From assembly GCA_014904985.1 (NCBI GenBank), contig MU128938.1, forward strand, positions 15,111-55,166: a stretch of 40,056 nt of DNA, in the 5' to 3' direction. The stretch is from Hydnum rufescens UP504 (taxonomy: Eukaryota; Basidiomycota; Agaricomycetes; Cantharellales; Hydnaceae). Shown piece by piece: positions 31,747 to 40,056 of the stretch. The notes under the pieces were generated by a model that was not told where the DNA came from, ran no database searches, and saw only the letters and a program-made list of their open reading frames with translations. Each line of letters starts with the position of its first letter. Position 1 is the stretch's first letter. Made by a program: the position numbers and the translations under genes.

Positions 31747-34329
31747 CGATGAAGCTTATTGTATCGGTCCTGCGGCGTCTTCTGAGAGCTATGTGAACTG
31801 TGATTAAGCCATCCCGCTGTGACATGGTATTCTGAAGCAGCCCGATTTTCAGCTTCGGATGGATAAGATAGTGGAGGTTGCACATCGGAGTCGGAGCCCA
31901 GGTGGGAAGATTGCCCAAACCTTGCATTTTCTGAAGCTCTATTGCTCATATGTATTACCGTAGGCGAGTCCACCCTGGGTAAGTGGTGGCTTCCCGACAT
32001 TTACACCCAAGATCGGATCCTTAATGTGTCATTCCCCCTCAGTTATGGATTCTTGAGTGAGAATGCTAGGTTTGCCGAGCTGCTCGCGTCTGAAGGGCTT
32101 GTGTTCATCGGGCCGCCATCCTCTGCTATTGTTAGTATGGGATCGAAAAGGTGAATAGTCACAGTAAGGACCGGCGCGAATCTATTCTGAACCCCATCCC
32201 CGCATTATTGAAATCAGCGAATCTAAGGACATTATGACCCGTGCAGGAGTGCCATGCGTGCCGGGATACCACGGCTCCGATCAATCTCCAGGTCATCTTC
32301 TTGCTCAGGCTGAACTCATCGGTTTCCCTGTCCTTATTAAAGCTGTCCTTGGCGGCGGCGGTAAAGGCATGCGAATCGTCCACTCTGCTGCAGATTTTGA
32401 AGAAGCCCTCGAATCAGCCAAACGCGAGGCTCTCAAGTCATTCTCGGATGAGCGAGTCCTTGTGGAGAAGTATATCGTAAAGCCTAGACATGTGGAAGTC
32501 CAGGTCTTTGGCGATATGCATGGCAATGTGGTTAGCCTTTGGGAGCGGGATTGCAGCGTCCAAAGACGACACCAGAAGATCATTGAGGAGGTATGAGTTC
32601 GAGAAACGTGTGGATTTCGCTTGATTGATGTATCTGGCCTCCCTTCAAACTAGGCACCAGCTCCAAGACTTGACGCTCATCTTTGCGCTGATTTGAGTGC
32701 GAAAGCGGTTGCGGCGGCAAAGGCAGTTGACTACGTTGGCGCAGGTACTGTTGAATTCATTCTCGACAATGACACGTCGCAATTTTACTTTATGGAAATG
32801 AACACGAGGCAAGACACTGTTTTCATATGCACTCGGGTACTAAAGCAACAGCTGACAATGTTGGTGCAGGTTGCAAGTGGAGGTGAGGTTTAAAGTATCG
32901 GCCTTTTCTCGCATGTTAATTCTAACTGCGTGTGGCTTGCTAGCACCCTGTTACCGAAATGATAACGGGCCAAGACCTGGTGCAGTGGCAGCTTGAGGTT
33001 GCTTCCGGCAATCCACTTCCTCTCAGTCAGGAAGAGATTCCTCGAATTGGCCATGCATTCGAAGCTAGGTCTGTATTTACATCAATTTCCTCTTGGCATA
33101 CGTGTTACTGATGTGGGTCACCCAGAATATACGCAGAAAACCCGCGAAATAACTTTATGCCAGATGTTGGCCCTTACTTTACCTCTCCACACCCTCACCT
33201 AGTCGCTTCTCTAAGGCTGGAGGAGGGTTCAAGCAGGGCTCCAATATTGAAGTCTACTACGATCCTCTCATCAGCAAGCTTGTCGCCCATGGTCGAGATC
33301 GAACAGAAGCGCTTCGAGTGCTTGGGAAGGCATTAGAGGAATATCATGTCGTTGGCGTATCCACCAATATAGAGTTTCTTCGCACGTTAGCTGGTAACCA
33401 TGCCTTCATTGCTGGCGAGGTAGAAACCGGTTTCATTGAGGTAGGTGCAATTCCGTTGTATAGTTTCCCCGCCTTCTGTCTTATATGCCAGTTATTTGTG
33501 CAAGAAACATCGCCAGGAGCTTTTTCCACCACTTACTCCGCCCAGTCCGGAGATATTGGCCCAAGCCGCCCTTTTCGTCACTCTTACAGAACCATCCCCG
33601 AACCGTGATTCCCCGGGCTTCCCATCTGCCTGGGATAGCCTGCGCTTCAATCGGTTCGGCGGAGAGCTCAGTGAACAAGAGTATATTTTTCAACACGAAG
33701 CACAGCCAGCAGGGCGGGGCGAAGATTCAGCGATGACATCAACCTCTACCGTCAATGTCATCGCACGGCCTTCCCCATCTCGATCAGGCACGGTCTTGTT
33801 TGATGTCACTGTCAAGACATTAGTGACTGGCGCTGAGACTCCTGTAGGAGGACAAGTTCATTTCAATCCCAGCGTCATTATCGGGATCGAATGGACTGTC
33901 CAGCACGATCAGGAACCAGAGGCTCGCACGACGATCGTGGCACAAGCTGTCCCCAATCCTCGTATTCCGCACTCCAAGTCCAACACTGAGCGCCTTCATC
34001 TATTCCATGCCGGGACCCGTACGACCGCTCATTCGCCCGCCGCCTTCCTGGTTATTATCCTTGGCTGAGGATGCGTTAAGCTCTACGAAAAGTAAGGGGA
34101 TCCGAGCCCCGATGCCTTCAGTTGTAGTCGACGTCAAAGTTCAGGTTGGGGATGCAGTGGTAAAGGGTCAGGCCGTAGTGATCTTGGAGAGCATGAAGAC
34201 CGAGACTGTTCTGAGGGCGGAGCGCGATGGCACAGTGAAAGCTGTGGCCTGTCATACTGGCGAGATGGTAGAGGAGGCCGCGAACTTGTCCTTTTCGAGG
34301 AAGCCGACGCCGAAGATGTGTCATCATAA
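31213..34329 (+). CDS. MCCC1: 3-methylcrotonyl-CoA carboxylase alpha subunit, with frame breaks
   Basis: Mitochondrial biotin carboxylase of leucine breakdown; with its beta partner it carboxylates 3-methylcrotonyl-CoA. The first exon encodes an Arg/Ser-rich presequence ([18 protein letters not shown]). The carboxylase domain starts [20 protein letters not shown] and has [17 protein letters not shown], the ATP-grasp loop [34 protein letters not shown] and [17 protein letters not shown]. Next comes [19 protein letters not shown], spliced over a 13-nt exon (32870-32882) with a GC-AG intron before it. Then [35 protein letters not shown], the linker, and the biotinyl domain with ESMKTE (Lys codon 34196-34198). 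Frame breaks: near 33225 (EEG to FKQG, one G short), near 34028 (TRTT to PPPSWLLSL), and near 34270 (VEE to ELVLFEE, one G short). Either sequence errors or a decaying gene. The 5' 530 bp are duplicated inverted at 34499-34900. Stop TAA at 34329 applies to the final frame. Confidence 0.85.
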
Positions 34330-34498
34330 TGGGCTTCATGAATTATAACATATCCTTGTATGTAAATTGACTATCCACCCGTGTGCTGAGTTGATTGTAG
34401 CGCCTTGGATGCAATTTTTCAAACTCTGCGATTCAGCTACTTTTCACACCTAGCTTGCATGCAGGTGTGATCTGTCACATGATCTTACTACTGCATTG

Positions 34499-34900
34499 GG
34501 CCTAGAAGAGATTGTAAGTGAGGGCCTTATTAATCTGACAGGTTGGTCCACCCCTGGATAGTCTCTGAATTCTTGATTCCGAGCTTCTTCGCCGTTCGAA
34601 TCACTCGGCAGGGTTCGGCAGGCAATCCTTCCAGTAAAATTGAAGATTAACGAGACCAATTCTTCATTGGCGGGATGCGCTCACCGATTCAGCTATCTGA
34701 AACTTTTGTGAAGAGGGGCTCGACGGTTTTGGTGACAGCTGACAGTCTTTCGGGATGTAATTACAGAGCAATGGCACCTGAAAGCATAGAGCTGTTACTG
34801 GCGGCGCGCGCAAGCTTAAGAGAGGACGCGGCAGTCCCTACGGATATCACTCCCACGGCACCCTGGAACGAACGAGAATGACTATAGAGCTTCTCGCACA
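34499..34900 (-). pseudogene. Inverted, truncated copy of the carboxylase 5' end
   Basis: Reads on the minus strand collinearly with 31268-31746: the presequence region (GTGATATCCGTAGGGACTG versus GCGATATCCGTAGGGACTG), the exon before KILIANR, its intron with GGCTCGTTAATCTTCAATTTTA-like sequence, and the GEIA exon (CCGAGTGATTCGAAC then GCGAAGAAGCTCGGAATCAAGA). It ends at the acceptor of the next intron (GGCCTAGAAG). It carries substitutions and indels, including sequence changes that destroy the GEIACR reading frame. It lacks the rest of the gene and lies only 170 bp after the carboxylase stop. Confidence 0.85.
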
Positions 34901-35013
34901 AATCGCTCAGGCCTAAATATCTTTACATAAGCGCTTAAGCGCCTGGTAGATTGTACGTTGTGTGATACAGGATTTACAAAATCGAAGAAAATCGCGAACC
35001 AGTAATATGCGTG

Positions 35014-36389
35014 TTATGGAACTTGCGACACCTGCTCTACTATCGGGCCAAATCGGTCCAGGAGACTCTGCGCAGTGTCGACCCACGACTGCTTGGGATC
35101 CATATACTGGATACCAAGCACTCGCTTCGACTTGGAGATGTCGAAATGGACGGGATTTCGGATTTCCTCGCCGGGGAATCCCTTGGGGGCCTTGATACCA
35201 ACGGCGTTAAGGGTATCATCTGCACATTAAGCAACACGCATCGTCAACCAGTCTACCCTTGATGTAGGAAGAGCTATCTATCCACACGTACAAATAGCCT
35301 GCGGAGAGAATACGTCTGGGACAATTGCAATACGGTCGTTCGAAGCGGCAGTCGAGCTAGTAGCGAGGACATGTGCATTGGCGACATCACGCACGTCGGC
35401 AACGGGCCCCGGCGAGGAAGTTAATTCTTCCTTGTTTTTTCTGGCAGTAGCTGGGTTAAAAACCAAATCCCAGAAGTAAGCCAATGAAGTGTTGAGGTTC
35501 TTGACATCGGAGACTTCATGGATTGAGGGCTAACACAGAAAGCGAGGGTAAATTCCAGTGGGGGAGGCCATAGCACGATGATTACTAACGCACCCCGAAA
35601 ATCCCCGGCGGCTGGAGAGTGATGAGATCGAAGCTGATCTTGCCCTTATTCGCCTCCATAAACTCCCAAGCGGCTCTTTCAGCTCGCGTTTTGGAAGCCC
35701 AATAGATATGGAGGGGACCTGCTTCTGCTCCACCTTTTGTCAACACTTCTTTCTCGGATTCCACATTCCAGTCCTTCTCTGAGTAGATGTAGCCGGTGTG
35801 GCCTTGGGCGGAAAGACAGCCACGGTTGAGGATGTTATGACGACACGCTTAACATTGGGACTGCGAACATGGTTATCAGAAATGCAGCTGTGAATAGACA
35901 CCCAATCACAACACTTACGCCTTGGCAGCGGACTCCAGGAGTTCGACAGTACCTTGGCGTGCGGGAACCCAGAGGTCATCTGGATTAGTAGAATTGAACT
36001 GTGGAATATTAACACGAGACCAGTGAACAAACTAGGACCAATGGGATGTATGTATCTCGTACATGGAATGGAGCAGCGGTATGCGCAATGGCATCCACGC
36101 CCTTGACTGCCACATCGAAGGCACCAGGTTTTGCGATATCATCAACTACAAGGTATGAAAATTTGTCGCCGTAGCCCTTGAAGAGTTCTTTGAGGTAATC
36201 CCCTTTAGGAGAAGACCGAACAGTGCCGACGACTGTGTAACCAGTTTGGAGATATTTGGAAGCGACCTGGGCACCAACAAAGCCACTGGCACCTTGGGGA
36301 TAAATAATCCGTCAGGCTGCACACAGCTTAGTACGATGTAGGCACGCACCGGTGACGAGAACAGTGGCGGGGGCTGGAACTGCGGGCAT
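35014..36389 (-). pseudogene. Inverted second copy of the SDR reductase, frame-broken
   Basis: Same exon order as the intact copy at 29704-31061, starting at the ATG in CCATGCCCGCAG. It keeps the Rossmann motif (SGFVGAQVA), KRVVITSSTV, the catalytic Y-x3-K (YWASK), DVRDVANAHVLA and SKSKRVLGIQY. At about 35793 the intact copy has CCGGGCTAC and this copy CCGGCTAC, one G fewer, which throws PKATP out of frame before YIYSEKDW. The C-terminus also differs: the copy reads past the original stop position to DRFGPIVEQVSQVP. Several substitutions change otherwise conserved residues (LAYFWDLVFNPA versus LAYVRNIALNPA). If the missing G is a sequencing error this could be a functional paralogue; otherwise it is a pseudogene. 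Confidence 0.82.
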
Positions 36390-36413
36390 GGTAGTTTGTT
36401 AGTAGGGAGTGGG

Positions 36414-37164
36414 GGATGGGGGGCTGGGGCCAGCAACCAGGACACCGAGTGATGAGCTAGGATGGGCGCAAATTATGTGGGAACCGAAGGCCCACCCCTT
36501 CCTAGGTGGTAAAATATAGAAGCAGTTTCGTACATGGCAGGCTGGGGTCTGGGGCCCATTGCGGAAAGTTCCGACTACGTCATAATAGAAGACGATGGCT
36601 AAGCAGATTACACGGAATAGAAAGTTTTGGTGTGAAGCCCCACTTGGCACCACCAGCTGGTCATGCCGCACCGAATGAATGCGAACTAGGCGTTTACCAG
36701 ATGGCTGGCAGTTCCAGTCACTGCGATGTCCACAATTTTGATGCTAAAGTGGGCTAGCATCGCCTGCAACGTCATACTTCATGTATTCATTGCATACTGA
36801 AATTGGGATTGATGTCATACATTCTCAGCTGCAGGTTCGGATGCAAAGTGTGACCGTGTGACCGTCGCGTTCCCGCAACTACGACAGATGATGGGTTTTT
36901 TTTACCACGGTATGAAAGAGAGGACAATAAAACAGTAGGAGTCATTGAGCTGTAAACAAAAAGTGGTGTGATGGGAACACCACAATGTTGTCTTTTGTTG
37001 CAACTTCGAGTCGCGGCATCACTAACCACTGGGACTGCCCATCATGTCCTTTCATCTTGTTAGAACCACTATTGGTACCCGCCATGGCGACGATGCACTC
37101 CAGTTCCGCCCTATCCTCCCCTCCTTTCTGACTTTTTCCATCCAATGAATCCGCTTTGCTAGAG
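36414..37164. other. Intergenic region
   Basis: Lies beyond the inverted duplication and before the FunK1 fragment. Short open frames only; I see no gene, tandem repeat or long palindrome. Confidence 0.4.
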
Positions 37165-38965
37165 ATGACCCCTGGCGACAACATCACACAAGGCCAGCTC
37201 TTTGAATTCCTAACGGGATGCTGCATCCTTCCCTCTATTCCCCTGCGTCACTCAACAGCTGGATCATCAAATCGTTCATCCAATGTCAGTCAGGCTGATC
37301 TAAAGCTTGCTGTCAGAGACGAATTGCTAGGCAACATGTCCAAATTCGACCAACTCACCACCTCAAGTCCAATATCACTAGAAATAATTCAAGAGATTAA
37401 GAAACGTCTCCAGACGTGGCCAACTGGCCTCGATGTCCGGTTACTATACAATCACAAAGACAACATGCGGTCTAGTCCACGATGCCCTCAACCAGGACAA
37501 GATCATCCCGTGAAAACCAACATGCGTACGACGGGCATGAATTATTTATCAACGATCCGCGCCACATAAAAGACTCGGTTGATGGCCCTGCACGTCTGGG
37601 GCCCGACCTGGTGTATGTGTCACGGGAGAAAGCGGCAGAGAAGGAGCCAACCTTTCAGGTGGAGAGACATAGACATCGTAATCGAGGCGAAGAACGATTG
37701 GCCTGACCCGATCGAGCAGGCGACGACGTATGCTCGGGGGCTTTTTTGCTCGAACTGGACGCGGTCGTTCGCTCTTGTCATCGGAGTGAATCAGGGGACG
37801 AAGCGGGCTCGCTTCATGTTCTTTCACCGAGGTGGGGTGACCTCATCGCCAGAACTCCCCATAATCCCACAGGCACGGACGATTCTGGATTACGGGGCTT
37901 CCTCCAGATGATGGGGACGATTTTTGGGTGGAGTGAACCCGAGGACGCTGGCTTCGTTGCCCGAAGAGTCGGCCAAGGCCCTGCTTTCGGGGCCATTGAT
38001 GTCCTCTCAGGTCGTACTTGCATACGAGGATGTGCTAATCAAGTTGCGATTCTGATGAAGAAGACGTCAGAATCGGAAATATCGACCCCGTAGCCGGAGA
38101 TCGCATTGCGGCGGTCTTGGCAGATTGCAGAGACGTAGATGAAAACCCAGGCGAAACTGTCACTTCGATTGGCCAGAGCGAAGTCCGGTGCAACTGCTCC
38201 ACCATCTGAGCGGGGCAAGTCTACTCGTGGCAAGAGCAGTCAGGGAAAGAGCGACCAGGCCGAGATCAGTCAGGGAAATTCCAACCTCGGTCCCGAAGCG
38301 GCCAGGAAGGGAATTGAACGCCTCAATTTATCGGACCCCGCCTCAGCAAAGACTGTCAAAAAGCGGTCCACGTACGAAAATGCGCAGCCCAGAGAGGATG
38401 AAGCCTTGAGTGATGCTCTTGCCATCTACTAGTCTACAGAGCCCGAGTTCACAGACAGGGTGGCCGATAATAGTACACCTCTTCGTCTCGTATACAAAGA
38501 CTCTTGGGTCTTGGGCGATACAGTCGAGGTTGATGTGTATCGTGCCGTCCATGCCGAGTTCGGGGTCCGGAAGCTTTGGTGAGTTTGGCTTAACTTTAAA
38601 CGATACGGGTCTGATACGTGCACTAGGGCGACGCTACGACTTGGCGATAACTCAGACCTATTGAAGGCGCGACCGAGTGGATGCTTTTCAAAGATGACAC
38701 CTCGTGGAAGGTCGAACCGCGTGTGCACATTCGCCAGTACTATTCAACAATCGGTAATCCATTGAACAGTTGTGACACGCCTTACGCGTTCTTTCTGAGC
38801 ATCATCCATGCGATGATTGGTGTGTGGACGTATTCGCAACCACATATTGTCTGTGCGCTCACGTCCCTTTCTGCGATTTATTATCCAGGGCATTACAACT
38901 TGCTTAGCAAGGCACATGCAATTCATCGCGATGTGAGTGAGGGATATATACTATACCTTACCTAA
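37165..38965 (+). pseudogene. Degenerate fungal-type protein kinase (FunK1)
   Basis: FunK1 kinases are a basidiomycete-expanded family with an N-terminal region of unknown role before a divergent kinase domain. Recognisable pieces in order, in changing frames, are: LKLAVRDELLGNM and SLEIIQEIKKRLQTWPTG (37165-37430); DGPARLGPDLVYVSREKAAE (about 37575-37635); RWRDIDIVIEAKNDWPDPIE followed by QATTYARGLFCSNWTRSFAL (37660-37780); a Gly/Lys/Ser/Gln-rich low-complexity part (GKSSQGKSDQAEISQGNS, 38230-38280); LRLVYKDSWVLGDTVEVDVY with the presumed ATP-site Lys (38480-38540); and VEPRVHIRQYYSTIGNPL to AIHRDVSEG (38710-38945). The frame stops soon after HRD. A GTGAGT directly after the HRD Asp codon could instead be a splice donor, so the catalytic loop may continue beyond. 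An in-frame TAG precedes the kinase start. The frames cannot be joined by obvious introns throughout, so I treat it as decayed. Confidence 0.6.
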
Positions 38966-38999
38966 TGTGTTGCCGACCCCCATCTATTGCCGTTTCCCC

Positions 39000-40016
39000 C
39001 CTAGAGCCATCAATTATTGTCAAACACACTCTAAATTTGGAAGATAACTGTACATGATATATATCTATGATCCTGAAAAAACAGCATTCAAAAAAGTTTG
39101 AGGTGCTCCATAATGAGGCAAATTATTGCTGGGAGATCACCAAATTCAGTATTTTCAATGCTTAGAAGTGCATTCATGAGTTCTGTGGCCCCTCCAACAT
39201 GGTGAAACTGCTTGTATATTGTGTGCCAGAGTACTGGCTGTCCCTGTGTGGAATTCCAGCTCTCCATGAGCTGGGCTCAACCATGAAAGCCATTAGAGTG
39301 CTTGCATTTTGATCCATTTTCACCAAGCCATTCACCAAAGCATTGCTGCACTGCCTCACCCCAGCCCAGTATTGCTAGTCCTTCCCAGGACCCTCCCCAG
39401 TATCACCCCTGCCCTCAACCAGCATGGGTTGGTGCCCTGGGGTACTGGGCAATCCATCCTGCTATTGCATCAGGAACAGACAGTTTTACATTGTGCAAAG
39501 GGAACTGCACCAGCCATTTATCCCGGACCACCTCCACCTCTTGTGATAGAACCTGCAGAGTGTTCAGGAGCCAATCATGAAGCGGCCATGAGGCCTGAGC
39601 AAGTTGCAGCAATGGATAGGGACGGATTTTTCCGAACCCAAAATGGGGTCATGACATGGATCCCTCTTTTCACCCTCAATTCTGCATAGAATCCTTATAA
39701 CTTTGCAGGTGTGTAGATACAATTATTCTTTATGTATATACCAAATTTGAGCCCAATTGGATGAGAGGAACATACCAAATGTCCAAATTTCTCACTTCGC
39801 AGCAATAGATCGGTAAGTTATAGTATTAGCTGTGAATGAGAAAGCCACAGAGGACAACAAGAAAGTGTTTGAAACATTGGTTATTCGTCCGCATAGTGAT
39901 CGACCATTACTCATAAATTATGGCACACTCGGGATTGAGCTGAAGAAAGGTGAAGTGCTCAACGTCATGCGTCATGGGATCCTTACGACAGGGGACCCAA
40001 ACCCTGGGGGCCCCAT
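39000..40016. other. Repeat-like terminal region without recognised gene
   Basis: Composition and wording differ from the genes before it. An open frame at 39309-39689 has no family resemblance. Around 39740-39790 the words ATACCAAATTTGAGCCCAA and GGATGAGAG resemble ATACCAAATATGGGCCCAG and GCATGAGA at 1925-1955, so both window ends probably carry the same dispersed repeat family. Confidence 0.45.
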
Positions 40017-40056
40017 AAAAAAAAAAAAAAAAAAAGGGCCCCCCCCAAATTTCCGG
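40017..40056. other. Homopolymer-rich contig end, probably artefactual
   Basis: Nineteen A are followed by GGG, eight C, AAA, TTT, CC and GG up to the last base. Such stacked homopolymers at the very end of a sequence are typical of poor-quality assembly ends. Confidence 0.7.

Larger units (their letters stand above)
34499..36413 (-). repeat. Right arm of large inverted duplication
   Basis: Inverted partner of 29683-31746. By eye roughly nine in ten bases agree over the segments compared, with small indels. The arms are separated by about 2.75 kb, which is the remainder of the carboxylase gene. The match stops about 24 bases upstream of the copied reductase ATG, so the copy did not bring the original promoter. 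Confidence 0.9.

Noticed and set aside
31885..31980. Two apparent frame breaks in the carboxylase before HPGYGF
   Set aside because: Using the later acceptor GGCGAG at 31968 joins CCA-G to TC-CAC in frame, so no break is required although the protein is one residue shorter there than usual.

Overview
The window looks like nuclear DNA of a filamentous basidiomycete, most likely an Agaricomycete. Genes are split by many short introns (about 45-75 nt, GT-AG with some GC-AG). The protein families fit such a genome: a small RING protein with Asp at the sixth metal position, a Clr2-type silencing domain protein, a fungal-type (FunK1) kinase, an AA9-like secreted protein and a microsomal P450. All gene models were spliced by hand from the sequence; no database search was run.

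Layout. 1-2900 is repetitive: a directly repeated 0.45-kb proline-rich unit, LTR-like sequence and a 14-bp minisatellite. 3486-4286 (-) is a small Clr2-type protein. 5028-7155 (+) is a Zn(II)2Cys6 transcription factor, followed by a RING protein (7469-8336, +). 9501-18174 is a compact housekeeping block: a USP12/46-type deubiquitinase (+), exocyst Exo84 (-), a Dph4-like J-domain protein (+), prefoldin subunit 6 (-) and the SNARE Vti1 (+). Prefoldin and Vti1 start 65 bp apart on opposite strands.

18175-29700 is looser. It holds a cytochrome P450 (20109-22120, +), an unrecognised protein (22778-23667, +), a gene-poor stretch, and an AA9-like protein (27153-28235, +) that appears to lack most of the copper site. 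29683-36413 is a large inverted duplication. Its left arm carries an intact extended-SDR reductase plus the 5' end of the 3-methylcrotonyl-CoA carboxylase alpha gene. Its right arm carries inverted, decayed copies of both. The rest of the carboxylase gene forms the loop. 37165-38965 is a degenerate FunK1 kinase. 39000-40056 is repeat-like and ends in homopolymer runs that look like a poor contig end.

Functions are mixed and form no obvious pathway cluster. The two most unusual items are the AA9-like protein without a recognisable histidine brace and the inverted duplication that duplicates only the 5' part of a biotin carboxylase gene. Several genes (P450, Dph4-like, carboxylase, second reductase) show one-base frame breaks, mostly at short G or C runs, while five neighbouring multi-exon genes read cleanly. 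Sequence error and true decay both remain possible for the broken ones.
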